Part shown: positions 10,153 through 23,706 of the stretch, in pieces
Layout: every line of letters begins with the position of its first letter
Numbering within the stretch: the stretch's first letter is position 1
Assembly (NCBI GenBank): GCA_963855995.1
Contig: OY979718.1
Location: 43,626,059 to 43,690,058 of the forward strand
Length of the DNA stretch: 64,000 nt
Direction of reading: 5' to 3'
Source of the DNA: Muricea muricata
Taxonomy: Eukaryota > Cnidaria > Anthozoa > Malacalcyonacea > Plexauridae
Program-made: the position numbers and the translations under genes
The notes under the pieces: model-generated
Database searches by the model: none
What the model was told of the DNA's origin: nothing
What the model saw: the letters and a program-made list of their open reading frames with translations, nothing else

Positions 10153-11843
10153 ATTGTTCTGCGACATTAGATTTAAATAGTGATCTGTTTAGTTCAATGA
10201 TATATATTGAACGTCATATAGCTGGGTCATTAAATTTGGAAATGTATGTTTGATCAGAATTTACATGGTCTTCTCCGAGTATAAGAGAAGGCTGATTTCA
10301 ACACACATTTATCTTTCAAATGTTCTACTTACAAAAATATGCATATGGGATTTTAAAATTCGTAGCACCAGAAACCTACTGTATGCCCAAGTTGTGATCT
10401 TACCCATTTTTGTTATTGTGATATTGCAAAAGACTCAATTGGATTTATTTAGAAATAAATTTGTGCATATAAATGTAATTACACTCAAAAGCAACTTCAA
10501 GATCTTCCTCGACAGAGTATGATTAAATATTATTCGATGAAATGCGAACAAAAGCTCGCGAATGGCTTCGAATAACTTTGATTTAATCTAGCGTGTATAT
10601 CTATAATAATTCTTAACCCAGTCAAAGTGGTAACTAACATAGAAAGTGGTAACTAACATAGTCCAGTGGTAAAGACAATGTGCATCCCTTCAGAATCAAT
10701 CACTGAGTCCGGGAGCAATACCTACCTTTGATAAAAATCGTTCTGGATTTCGTCAGTTTCAAGAATTAAGCATAGGCTAGAAGAACGTATGGAAATGTTA
10801 AACCAACTTGCCGAAGCCTCATAACCAACGTAATGCAGTGGTCAAATACAAATTACCCTACAAAAGTGGGTAGGATCAATTCCTGCCCTTGCCATGCATT
10901 AAATAGTTTTCGTCTTGTGTAAGAATTAATAACCCTTTCCAAAGTATCTTTTCGTCTATTTTGCAAATTTTTTTAGAAAAAAATTCGTAACTATTTGACA
11001 ATTACTTCTTTTTATCATACAGTCTGATAAAGAAAAATTTTTATTTCCTTGTTAACCGCACTGGCAAAATTTTCGGTAAATGGAGAAAATAAAAGTTCTA
11101 AAACACCATCGAAAAAAATTGAACAGAAAACCGTGCTCAAAATGCTATAGTTTTTCTTAACGGTGGGAGCCATCTTTTTTGGCGAAAAAACCCCAAATAA
11201 ATAATTGAAAAGAATTGCGCTCTACCACTTACATTAGGGCTATTGAAAAGCGTCATAAGAGATTGTACGCCAGCGTAATCAATTTAAATTAAAAGGTTCC
11301 AAAAGGTGTCAGGATTTCTGCTACCTTCGAAGGATTAGCCTTGGAAATGTATAACGATGGTAAAAAGGACCGGGGTATTGTAATAAAAGTTTGCACACGG
11401 ATGGCGCGCACGGGTGGCTTCGAACAATTGGCCTCGACAGCCCACCAAATGCGGTTGCCTTTCGACAACGACATCGAATTGACTGCCTCAACCGTCTGTA
11501 TCATAACTCCACCACCTCTGGTTCGAAATATAGGGGAGGGTAGAAGCGGCCCCCAGACCGTAAGTGCTAAAACCCTGTATCTTCGAATCAGACCATCAAG
11601 ATATAGTATCACCGATTTGTATATATATACCTCATGCTCTGCTGTTGCAGTGATTGTGGTTGAATTACGACCGGGTAGACACTATTGCCATGCGCACATG
11701 CATCTATATATAGGCTGCTGTTATTAACGTGCTGTATAAGTTTTATCATATCAAAATATAATTTGCGTGGTCATTTATGCAATCAGCGAAAAACATTTCC
11801 ATTTATTTAATACTTATCGTGTCTGTAGTGCCTCACCAATAAA
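10153..11843 (+). repeat. Satellite copy U7, front A, 1691 bp
   Basis: Front A with the GATTAAAT ending. A clustered change, ATGGAAATGTTAAACC in place of ATGGACAACTTAAACC, lies near 10789. CTTCGAACAATT in the GC block is shared with U26 and U34. GC-block frames are open at 11341-11727 (plus) and 11289-11612 (minus). Confidence 0.96.
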
Positions 11844-13537
11844 ATTGTTCTGCGACATTAGATTTAAATAGTGATCTGTTTAGTTCAATGATATATATTG
11901 AACGTCATATAGCTGGGTCATTAAATTTGGAAATGTATGTTTGATCAGAACTTACATGGTCTTCTCCGAGTATAAGAGAAGGCTGATTTCAACACACATT
12001 TATTTTTCAAATGTTTTATTACTCACAAAAATATAGGCTTTTAAAATTCGTAGCACCAGAAACCTACTATATGCTCAAGTTTTGACCTTACCCATTTTTG
12101 TTATTTGTGATATTGCAAAAGACTCAATTGGATTTATTTAGAAATAAATTTGTACATAATTTAAAAATGTAATTACACTCAAAAGCAACTTCAAGGTCTT
12201 CCTCGACAGAGTATGATTAAATATTATTCGATGAAATGCGAACAAAAGCTCGCGAAGGGCTTCGAATAACTTTGATTTAATTTAGCGTGTATATCTATAA
12301 TAATTCTTAACCCAGTCAAAGTGGTAACTAACATAGAAAGTGGTAACTAACATAGTCCAGTGGTAAAGACAATGTGCATCCCTTCAGAATCAATCACTGA
12401 GTCCGGGAGCAATACCTATCTTTGATAAAAATCGTTCTGGATTTCGTCAGTTTCAAGAATTAAGCATAGGCTAGAAGAACGTATGGACAACTTAAACCAA
12501 CTTGCCGAAGCCTCATAACCAACGTAATGCAGTGGTCAAATACAAATTACCCTACAAAAGTGGGTAGGATCAATTCCTGCCCTTGCCATGCATTAAATAG
12601 TTTTCGTCTTGTGTAAGAATTAATAACCCTTTCCAAAGTATCTTTTCGTCTATTTTGCAAATTTTTTTAGAAAAAAATTCGTAACTATTTGACAATTACT
12701 TCTTTTTATCATACAGTCTGATAAAGAAAAATTTTTATTTCCTTGTTAACCGCACTGGCAAAATTTTCGGTAAATGGAGAAAATAAAAGTTCTAAAAAAC
12801 CATCGAAAAAAATTGAACAGAAAACCGTGCTCAAAATGCTATAGTTTTTCTTAACGGTGGGAGCCATCTTTTTTGGCGAAAAAACCCCAAATAAATAATT
12901 GAAAAGAATTACGCTCTACCACTTACATTAGGGCTATTGAAAAGCGTCATAAGAGATTGTACGCCAGCGTAATCAATTTAAATTAAAAGGTTCCAAAAGG
13001 TGTCAGGATTTCTGCTACCTTCGAAGGATTAGCCTTGGAAATGTATAACGATGGTAAAAAGGACCGGGGTATTGTAATAAAAGTTTGCACACGGATGGCG
13101 CGCACGGGTGGCTTCGCACAATTGGCCTCGACAGCCCACCAAATGCGGTTGCCTTTCGACAACGACATCGAATTGACTGCCTCAACCGTCTGTATCATAA
13201 CTCCACCACCTCTGGTTCGAAATATAGGGGAGGGTAGAAGCGGCCCCCAGACCGTAAGTGCTAAAACCCTGTATCTTCGAATCAGACCATCAAGATATAG
13301 TATCACCGATTTGTATATATATACCTCATGCTCTGCTGTTGCAGTGATTGTGGTTGAATTACGACCGGGTAGACACTATTGCCATGCGCACATGGATCTA
13401 TATATAGGCTGCTGTTATTAACGTGCTGTATAAGTTTTATCATATCAAAATATAATTTGCGTGGTCATTTATGCAATCAGCGAAAAACATTTCCATTTAT
13501 TTAATACTTATCGTGTCTGTAGTGCCTCACCAATAAA
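11844..13537 (+). repeat. Satellite copy U8, front B, 1694 bp
   Basis: Front B with CAGAACTTAC, CGAAGGGCTT and AATTTAGCG as private changes, and CATGGATCTA near 13392. It precedes the A' copy U9, like the other B-A' dimers. GC-block frames are open at 13035-13421 (plus) and 12983-13306 (minus). Confidence 0.96.
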
Positions 13538-15229
13538 ATTGTTCTGCGACATTAGATTTAAATAGTGATCTGTTTAGTTCAATGATATATATTGAACGTC
13601 ATATAGCTGGGTCATTAAATTTGGAAATGTATGTTTGATCAGAATTTACATGGTCTTCTCCGAGTATAAGAGAAGGCTGATTTCAACACACATTTATCTT
13701 TCAAATGTTCTACTTACAAAAATATGCATATGGGATTTTAAAATTCGTAGCACCAGAAACCTACTGTATGCCCAAGTTGTGATCTTACCCATTTTTGTTA
13801 ATTGTGATATTGAAAAAGACTCAATTGGATTTATTTAGAAATAAATTTGTGCATATAAATGTAATTACACTCAAAAGCAACTTCAAGATCTTCCTCGACA
13901 GAGTATGAGCAAATATTATTCGATGAAATGCGAACAAAAGCTCGCGAATGGCTTCGAATAACTTTGATTTAATCTAGCGTGTATATCTATAATAATTCTT
14001 AACCCAGTCAAAGTGGTAACTAACATAGAAAGTGGTAACTAACATAGTCCAGTGGTAAAGACAATGTGCATCCCTTCAGAATCAATCACTGAGTCCGGGA
14101 GCAATACCTACCTTTGATAAAAATCGTTCTGGATTTCGTCAGTTTCAAGAATTAAGCATAGGCTAGAAGAACGTATGGACAACTTAAACCAACTTGCCGA
14201 AGCCTCATAACCAACGTAATGCAGTGGTCAAATACAAATTACCCTACAAAAGTGGGTAGGATCAATTCCTGCCCTTGCCATGCATTAAATAGTTTTCGTC
14301 TTGTGTAAGAATTAATAACCCTTTCCAAAGTATCTTTTCGTCTATTTTGCAAATTTTTTTAGAAAAAAATTCGTAACAATTTGACAATTACTTCTTTTTA
14401 TCATACAGTCTGATAAAGAAAAATTTTTATTTCCTTGTTAACCGCACTGGCAAAATTTTCGGTAAATGGAGAAAATAAAAGTTCTAAAAAACCATCGAAA
14501 AAAATTGAACAGAAAACCGTGCTCAAAATGCTATAGTTTTTCTTAACGGTGGGAGCCATCTTTTTTGGCGAAAAAACCCCAAATAAATAATTGAAAAGAA
14601 TTACGCTCTACCACTTACATTAGGGCTATTGAAAAGCGTCATAAGAGATTGTACGCCAGCGTAATCAATTTAAATTAAAAGGTTCCAAAAGGTGTCAGGA
14701 TTTCTGCTACCTTCGAAGGATTAGCCTTGGAAATGTATAACGATGGTAAAAAGGACCGGGGTATTGTAATAAAAGTTTGCACACGGATGGCGCGCACGGG
14801 TGGCTTCGCACAATTGGCCTCGACAGCCCACCAAATGCGGTTGCCTTTCGACAACGACATCGAATTGACTGCCTCAACCGTCTGTATCATAACTCCACCA
14901 CCTCTGGTTCGAAATATAGGGGAGGGTAGAAGCGGCCCCCAGACCGTAAGTGCTAAAACCCTGTATCTTCGAATCAGACTATCAAGATATAGTATCACCG
15001 ATTTGTATATATATACCTCATGCTCTGCTGTTGCAGTGATTGTGGTTGAATTACGACCGGGTAGACACTATTGCCATGCGCACATGCATCTATATATAGG
15101 CTGCTGTTATTAACGTGCTGTATAAGTTTTATCATATCAAAATATAATTTGCGTGGTCATTTACGCAATCAGCGAAAAACATTTCCATTTATTTAATACT
15201 TATCGTGTCTGTAGTGCCTCACCAATAAA
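13538..15229 (+). repeat. Satellite copy U9, front A', 1692 bp
   Basis: Nearly identical to U1, including GACTATCAAG near 14976 and TTTACGCAATC in the tail. It is the second half of the U8/U9 B-A' dimer. GC-block frames are open at 14727-15113 (plus) and 14675-14998 (minus). Confidence 0.96.
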
Positions 15230-16923
15230 ATTGTTCTGCGATATTAGATTTAAATAGTGATCTGTTTAGTTCAATGATATATATTGAACGTCATATAGCT
15301 GGGTCATTAAATTTGGAAATGTATGTTTGATCAGAATTTACATGGTCTTCTCCGAGTATAAGAGAAGGCTGATTTCAACACACATTTATTTTTCAAATGT
15401 TTTATTACTCACAAAAATATAGGCTTTTAAAATTCGTAGCACCAGAAACCTACTATATGCTCAAGTTTTGACCTTACCCATTTTTGTTATTTGTGATATT
15501 GCAAAAGACTCAATTGGATTTATTTAGAAATAAATTTGTACATAATTTAAAAATGTAATTACACTCAAAAGCAACTTCAAGGTCTTCCTCGACAGAGTAT
15601 GATTAAATATTATTCGATGAAATGCGAACAAAAGCTCGCGAATGGCTTCGAATAACTTTGATTTAATCTAGCGTGTATATCTATAATAATTCTTAACCCA
15701 GTCAAAGTGGTAACTAACATAGAAAGTGGTAACTAACATAGTCCAGTGGTAAAGACAATGTGCATCCCTTCAGAATCAATCACTGAGTCCGGGAGCAATA
15801 CCTATCTTTGATAAAAATCGTTCTGGATTTCGTCAGTTTCAAGAATTAAGCATAGGCTAGAAGAACGTATGGACAACTTAAACCAACTTGCCGAAGCCTC
15901 ATAACCAACGTAATGCAGTGGTCAAATACAAATTACCCTACAAAAGTGGGTAGGATCAATTCCTGCCCTTGCCATGCATTAAATAGTTTTCGTCTTGTGT
16001 AAGAATTAATAACCCTTTCCAAAGTATCTTTTCGTCTATTTTGCAAATTTTTTTAGAAAAAAATTCGTAACTATTTGACAATTACTTCTTTTTATCATAC
16101 AGTCTGATAAAGAAAAATTTTTATTTCCTTGTTAACCGCACTGGCAAAATTTTCGGTAAATGGAGAAAATAAAAGTTCTAAAAAACCATCGAAAAAAATT
16201 GAACAGAAAACCGTGCTCAAAATGCTATAGTTTTTCTTAACGGTGGGAGCCATCTTTTTTGGCGAAAAAACCCCAAATAAATAATTGAAAAGAATTACGC
16301 TCTACCACTTACATTAGGGCTATTGAAAAGCGTCATAAGAGATTGTACGCCAGCGTAATCAATTTAAATTAAAAGGTTCCAAAAGGTGTCAGGATTTCTG
16401 CTACCTTCGAAGGATTAGCCTTGGAAATGTATAACGATGGTAAAAAGGACCGGGGTATTGTAATAAAAGTTTGCACACGGATGGCGCGCACGGGTGGCTT
16501 CGCACAATTGGCCTCGACAGCCCACCAAATGCGGTTGCCTTTCGACAACGACATCGAATTGACTGCCTCAACCGTCTGTATCATAACTCCACCACCTCTG
16601 GTTCGAAATATAGGGGAGGGTAGAAGCGGCCCCCAGACCGTAAGTGCTAAAACCCTGTATCTTCGAATCAGACCATCAAGATATAGTATCACCGATTTGT
16701 ATATATATACCTCATGCTCTGCTGTTGCAGTGATTGTGGTTGAATTACGACCGGGTAGACACTATTGCCATGCGCACATGCATCTATATATAGGCTGCTG
16801 TTATTAACGTGCTGTATAAGTTTTATCATATCAAAATATAATTTGCGTGGTCATTTATGCAATCAGCGAAAAACATTTCCATTTATTTAATACTTATCGT
16901 GTCTGTAGTGCCTCACCAATAAA
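15230..16923 (+). repeat. Satellite copy U10, front B, 1694 bp
   Basis: Front B; GCGATATTAG near 15238 is private. With U11 it is the counterpart of U3/U4 at an offset of 11845 bp. GC-block frames are open at 16421-16807 (plus) and 16369-16692 (minus). Confidence 0.96.
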
Positions 16924-18619
16924 ATTGTTCTGCGACATTAGATTTAAATAGTGATCTGTTTAGTTCAATGATATATATTGAACGTCATATAGCTGGGTCA
17001 TTAAATTTGGAAATGTATGTTTGATCAGAATTTACATGGTCTTCTCCGAGTATAAGAGAAGGCTGATTTCAACACACATTTATCTTTCAAATGTTCTACT
17101 TACAAAAATATGCATATGGGATTTTAAAATTCGTAGCACCAGAAACCTACTGTATGCCCAAGTTGTGATCTTACCCATTTTTGTTAATTGTGATATTGAA
17201 AAAGACTCAATTGGATTTATTTAGAAATAAATTTGTGCATATAAAGGTAATTACACTCAAAAGCAACTTCAAGATCTTCCTCGACAGAGTATGAGCAAAT
17301 ATTATTCGATGAAATGCGAACAAAAGCTCGCGAATGGCTTCGAATAACTTTGATTTAATCTAGCGTGTATATCTATAATAATTCTTAACCCAGTCAAAGT
17401 GGTAACTAACATAGAAAGTGGTAACTAACATAGTCCAGTGGTAAAGACAATGTGCATCCCTTCAGAATCAATCACTGAGTCCGGGAGCAATACCTACCTT
17501 TGATAAAAATCGTTCTGGATTTCGTCAGTTTCAAGAATTAAGCATAGGCTAGAAGAACGTATGGACAACTTAAACCAACTTGCCGAAGCCTTATAACCAA
17601 CGTAATGCAGTGGTCAAATACAAATTACCCTACAAAAGTGGGTAGGATCAATTCCTGCCCTTGCCATGCATTAAATAGTTTTCGTCTTGTGTAAGAATTA
17701 ATAACCCTTTCCAAAGTATCTTTTCGTCTATTTTGCAAATTTTTTTAGAAAAAAATTCGTAACAATTTGACAATTACTTCTTTTTATCATACAGTCTGAT
17801 AAAGAAAAATTTTTATTTCCTTGTTAACCGCACTGGAAAAGTTTTCGGTAAATGGAGAAAATAAAAGTTCTAAAAAACCATCGAAAAAAATTGAACAGAA
17901 AACCGTGCTCAAAATGCTATAGTTTTTCTTAACGGTGAAAGCCATCTTTTTTGGCGAAAAAACCCCAAATAAATAATTGAAAAGAATTACGCTCTACCAC
18001 TTACATTAGGGCTATTGAAAAGCGTCATAAGAGATTGTACGCCAGCGTAATCAATTTAAATTAAAAGGTTCCAAAAGGTGTCAGGATTTCTGCTACCTTC
18101 GAAGGATTAGCCTTGGAAATGTATAACGATGGTAAAAAGGACCGGGGTATTGTAATAAAAGTTTGCACACGGATGGCGCGCACGGGTGGCTTCGCACAAT
18201 TGGCCTCGACAGCCCACCAAATGCGGTTGCCTTTCGACAACGACATCGAATTGACTGCCTCAACCGTCTGTATCATAACTCCACCACCTCTGGTTCGAAA
18301 TATAGGGGAGGGTAGAAGCGGCCCCCAGACCGTAAGTGCTAAAACCCTGTATCTTCGAATCAGACTATCAAGACATAGTATCACCGATTTGTATATATAT
18401 ACCTCATGCTCTGCTGTTGCAGTGATTGTGGTTGAATATCGACCGGGTAGACACTATTGCCATGCGCACATGCATCTATATATAGGCTGCTGTTATTAAC
18501 GTGCTGTGTAAGTTTTATCATAAACATCAAAATATAATTTGCATGGTCATTTATGCAATCTGCGAAACAAATTTCCATTTGTTTAATACTTATCGTCTCT
18601 GTAGTGCTCCAGCAATAAT
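16924..18619 (+). repeat. Satellite copy U11, front A', ending in divergent segment D
   Basis: Shares the U4 markers AAAGGTAATT, CAAGACATAG and GAATATCGACC. From about 18505 the tail switches to the divergent D form (GTGCTGTGTAAG, then ATAAACATC), giving 1696 bp. GC-block frames are open at 18113-18499 (plus) and 18061-18384 (minus). Confidence 0.95.
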
Positions 18620-18748
18620 GTTGTTTTTCGAAATTAGATTTAAATAGTGATCTGCTTTGTTCAATGATATATATATATTGGACGCCTATAGCTAGGTCAT
18701 TATATTTGGAAAAGTATGTTTGATCAGAATTTACAAGGTCTTCTCCGA
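18507..18748 (+). repeat. Divergent boundary segment D, copy 1
   Basis: Tail and front here differ from the ordinary form at many sites: ATAAACATC, TTTGCATGG, CTGCGAAACAAATTTCC, GTCTCTGTAGTGCTCCAGC, CTGCTTTGTTC, TTGGACGCC and TTACAAGG. The flanking DNA on both sides is ordinary, so a block of about 240 bp from a more distant relative of the satellite has been exchanged in. Confidence 0.85.
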
Positions 18749-20319
18749 GTATAAGAGAAGGCTGATTTCAACACACATTTATTTTTCAAATGTTTTATTA
18801 CTCACAAAAATATAGGCTTTTAAAATTCGTAGCACCAGAAACCTACTATATGCTCAAGTTTTGACCTTACCCATTTTTGTTATTTGTGATATTGCAAAAG
18901 ACTCAATTGGATTTATTTAGAAATAAATTTGTACATAATTTAAAAATGTAATTACACTCAAAAGCAACTTCAAGGTCTTCCTCGACAGAGTATGATTAAA
19001 TATTATTCGATAAAATGCGAACAAAAGCTCGCGAATGGCTTCGAATAACTTTGATTTAATCTAGCGTGTATATCTATAATAATTCTTAACCCAGTCAAAG
19101 TGGTAACTAACATAGAAAGTGGTAACTAACATAGTCCAGTGGTAAAGACAATGTGCATCCCTTCAGAATCAATCACTGAGTCCGGGAGCAATACCTACCT
19201 TTGATAAAAATCGTTCTGGATTTCGTCAGTTTCAAGAATTAAGCATAGGCTAGAAGAACGTATGGACAACTTAAACCAACTTGCCGAAGCCTCATAACCA
19301 ACGTAATGCAGTGGTCAAATACAAATTACCCTACAAAAGTGGGTAGGATCAATTCCTGCCCTTGCCATGCATTAAATAGTTTTCGTCTTGTGTAAAAATT
19401 AATAACCCTTTCCAAAGTATCTTTTCGTCTATTTTGCAAATTTTTTTAGAAAAAAATTCGTAACTATTTGACAATTACTTCTTTTTATCATACAGTCTGA
19501 TAAAGAAAAATTTTTATTTCCTTGTTAACCGCACTGGCAAAATTTTCGGTAAATGGAGAAAATAAAAGTTCTAAAAAACCATCGAAAAAAATTGAACAGA
19601 AAACCGTGCTCAAAATGCTATAGTTTTTCTTAACGGTGGGAGCCATCTTTTTTGGCGAAAAAACCCCAAATAAATAATTGAAAAGAATTACGCTCTACCA
19701 CTTACATTAGGGCTATTGAAAAGCGTCATAAGAGATTGTACGCCAGCGTAATCAATTTAAATTAAAAGGTTCCAAAAGGTGTCAGGATTTCTGCTACCTT
19801 CGAAGGATTAGCCTTGGAAATGTATAACGATGGTAAAAAGGACCGGGGTATTGTAATAAAAGTTTGCACACGGATGGCGCGCACGGGTGGCTTCGCACAA
19901 TTGGCCTCGACAGCCCACCAAATGCGGTTGCCTTTCGATAACGACATCGAATTGACTGCCTCAACCGTCTGTATCATAACTCCACCACCTCTGGTTCGAA
20001 ATATAGGGGAGGGTAGAAGCGGCCCCCAGACCGTAAGTGCTAAAACCCTGTATCTTCGAATCAGACCATCAAGATATAGTATCACCGATTTGTATATATA
20101 TACCTCATGCTCTGCTGTTGCAGTGATTGTGGTTGAATTACGACCGGGTAGACACTATTGCCATGCGCACATGCATCTATATATAGGCTGCTGTTATTAA
20201 CGTGCTGTATAAGTTTTATCATATCAAAATATAATTTGCGTGGTCATTTATGCAATCGTCAGCGAAAAACATTTCCATTTATTTAATACTTATCGTGTCT
20301 GTAGTGCCTCACCAATAAA
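18620..20319 (+). repeat. Satellite copy U12, D/B front, 1700 bp
   Basis: The first 130 bp are divergent D sequence, followed by an ordinary B front with TATTCGATAAAATG, a change shared with U37. The tail has GCAATCGTCAGCG, a 3-bp insertion. GC-block frames are open at 19814-20200 (plus) and 19762-20085 (minus). Confidence 0.95.
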
Positions 20320-22013
20320 ATTGTTCTGCGACATTAGATTTAAATAGTGATCTGTTTAGTTCAATGATATATATTGAACGTCATATAGCTGGGTCATTAA
20401 ATTTGGAAATGTATGTTTGATCAGAATTTACATGGTCTTCTCCGAGTATAAGAGAAGGCTGATTTCAACACACATTTATTTTTCAAATGTTTTATTACTC
20501 ACAAAAATATAGGCTTTTAAAATTCGTAGCACCAGAAACCTACTATATGCTCAAGATTTGACCTTACCCATTTTTGTTATTTGTGATATTGCAAAAGACT
20601 CAATTGGATTTATTTAGAAATAAATTTGTACATAATTTAAAAATGTAATTACACTCAAAAGCAACTTCAAGGTCTTCCTCGAAAGAGTATGATTAAATAT
20701 TATTCGATGAAATGCGAACAAAAGCTCGCGAATGGCTTCGAATAACTTTGATTTAATCTAGCGTGTATATCTATAATAATTCTTAACCCAGTCAAAGTGG
20801 TAACTAACATAGAAAGTGGTAACTAACATAGTCCAGTGGTAAAGACAATGTGCATCCCTTCAGAATCAATTACTGAGTCCGGGAGCAATACCTACCTTTG
20901 ATAAAAATCGTTCTGGATTTCGTCAGTTTCAAGAATTAAGCATAGGCTAGAAGAACGTATGGACAACTTAAACCAACTTGCCGAAGCCTCATAACCAACG
21001 TAATGCAGTGGTCAAATACAAATTACCCTACAAAAGTGGGTAGGATCAATTCCTGCCCTTGCCATGCATTAAATAGTTTTCGTCTTGTGTAAGAATTAAT
21101 AACCCTTTCCAAAGTATCTTTTCGTCTATTTTGCAAATTTTTTTAGAAAAAAATTCGTAACTATTTGACAATTACTTCTTTTTATCATACAGTCTGATAA
21201 AGAAAAATTTTTATTTCCTTGTTAACCGCACTGGCAAAATTTTCGGTAAATGGAGAAAATAAAAGTTCTAAAAAACCATCGAAAAAAATTGAACAGAAAA
21301 CCGTGCTCAAAATGCTATAGTTTTTCTTAACGGTGGGAGCCATCTTTTTTGGCGAAAAAACCCCAAATAAATAATTGAAAAGAATTGCGCTCTACCACTT
21401 ACATTAGGGCTATTGAAAAGCGTCATAAGAGATTGTACGCCAGCGTAATCAATTTAAATTAAAAGGTCCCAAAAGGTGTCAGGATTTCTGCTACCTTCGA
21501 AGGATTAGCCTTGGAAATGTATAACGATGGTAAAAAGGACCGGGGTATTGTAATAAAAGTTTGCACACGGATGGCGCGCACGGGTGGCTTCGCACAATTG
21601 GCCTCGACAGCCCACCAAATGCGGTCGCCTTTCGACAACGACATCGAATTGACTGCCTCAACCGTCTGTATCATAACTCCACCACCTCTGGTTCGAAACA
21701 TAGGGGAGGGTAGAAGCGGCCCCCAGACCGTGAGTGCTAAAACCCTGTATCTTCGAATCAGACCATCAAGATATAGTATCACCGATTTGTATATATATAC
21801 CTCATGCTCTGCTGTTGCAGTGATTGTGGTTGAATTACGACCGGGTAGACACTATTGCCATGCGCACATGCATCTATATATAGGCTGCTGTTATTAACGT
21901 GCTGTATAAGTTTTATCATATCAAAATATAATTTGCGTGGTCATTTATGCAATCAGCGAAAAACATTTCCATTTATTTAATACTTATCGTGTCTGTAGTG
22001 CCTTACCAATAAA
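20320..22013 (+). repeat. Satellite copy U13, front B, 1694 bp
   Basis: Private changes: CTCAAGATTTG, TCGAAAGAGTATG, AATTACTGAG, AAGGTCCC and GCGGTCGCC. The tail reads CCTTACCAAT. GC-block frames are open at 21511-21897 (plus) and 21459-21782 (minus). Confidence 0.96.
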
Positions 22014-23706
22014 ATTGTTCTGCGACATTAGATTTAAATAGTGATCTGTTTAGTTCAATGATATATATTGAACGTCATATAGCTGGGTCATTAAATTTGG
22101 AAATGTATGTTTGATCAGAATTTACATGGTCTTCTCCGAGTATAAGAGAAGGCTGATTTCAACACACATTTATCTTTCAAATGTTCTACTTACAAAAATA
22201 TGCATATGGAATTTTAAAATTCGTAGCACCAGAAACCTACTGTATGCCCAAGTTGTGATCTTACCCATTTTTGTTATTGTGATATTGCAAAAGACTCAAT
22301 TGGATTTATTTAGAAATAAATTTGTTCATATAAATGTAATTACACTCAAAAGCAACTTCAAGATCTTCCTCGACAGAGTATGAGCAAATATTATTCGATG
22401 AAATTCGAACAAAAGCTCGCGAATGGCTTCGAATAACTTTGGTTTAATCTAGCGTGTATATCTATAATAATTCTTAACCCAGTCAAAGTGGTAACTAACA
22501 TAGAAAGTGGTAACTAACATAGTCCAGTGGTAAAGACAATGTGCATCCCTTCAGAATCAATCACTGAGTCCGGGAGCAATACCTACCTTTGATAAAAATC
22601 GTTCTGGATTTCGTCAGTTTCAAGAATTAAGCATAGGCTAGAAGAACGTATGGACAACTTAAACCAACTTGCCGAAGCCTCATAACCAACGTAATGCAGT
22701 GGTCAAATACAAATTACCCTACAAAAGTGGGTAGGATCAATTCCTGCCCTTGCCATGCATTAAATAGTTTTCGTCTAGTGTAAGAATTAATAACCCTTTC
22801 CAAAGTATCTTTTCGTTTATTTTGCAAATTTTTTTAGAAAAAAATTCGTAACAATTTGACAATTACTTCTTTTTATCATACAGTCTGATAAAGAAAAATT
22901 TTTATTTCCTTGTTAACCGCACTGGCAAAATTTTCGGTAAATGGAGAAAATAAAAGTTCTAAAAAACCATCGAAAAAAATTGAACAGAAAACCGTGCTCA
23001 AAATGCTATAGTTTTTTTTAACGGTGGGAGCCATCTTTTTTGGCGAAAAAACCCCAAATAAATAATTGAAAAGAATTACGCTCTACCACTTACATTAGGG
23101 CTACTGAAAAGCGTCATAAGAGATTGTACGCCAGCGTAATCAATTTAAATTAAAAGGTTCCAAAAGGTGTCAGGATTTCTGCTACCTTCGAAGGATTAGC
23201 CTTGGAAATGTATAACGATGGTAAAAAGGACCGGGGTATTGTAATAAAAGTTTGCACACGAATGGCGCGCACGGGTGGCTTCGCACAATTGGCCTCGACA
23301 GCCCACCAAATGCGGTTGCCTTTCGACAACGACATCGAATTGACTGCCTCAACCGTGTGTATCATAACTCCACCACACCTCTGGTTCGAAACATAGGGGA
23401 GGGTAGAAGCGGCCCCCAGACCGTAAGTGCTAAGACCCTGTATCTTCGAATCAGACCATGAAGATATAGTATCACCGATTTGTATATATATACCTCATAC
23501 TCTGCTGTTGCAGTGATTGTGGTTGAATTACGACCGGGTAGACACTATTGCCATGCGCACATGCATCTATGTATAGGCTGCTGTTATTAACGTGCTGTAT
23601 AAGTTTTATCATATCAAAATATAATTTGCGTGGTCATTTATGCAATCAGCGAAAAACATTTCCATTTATTTAATACTTATCGTGTCTGTAGTGCCTCACC
23701 AATAAA
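22014..23706 (+). repeat. Satellite copy U14, front A, first of trimer copy 1
   Basis: Shares many markers with U17, 5073 bp downstream: TTTGTTCATAT, GAAATTCGAAC, TTGGTTTAAT, CGTCTAGTG, TTCGTTTATT and a 2-bp CA insertion (CCACCACACCTC near 23372) that breaks both GC-block frames. The plus frame stops at 23396. Confidence 0.96.

Noticed and set aside
18381..18578. 65-codon minus frame across the U11 tail
   Set aside because: Exists only because the D tail removes a stop; no recognisable content.
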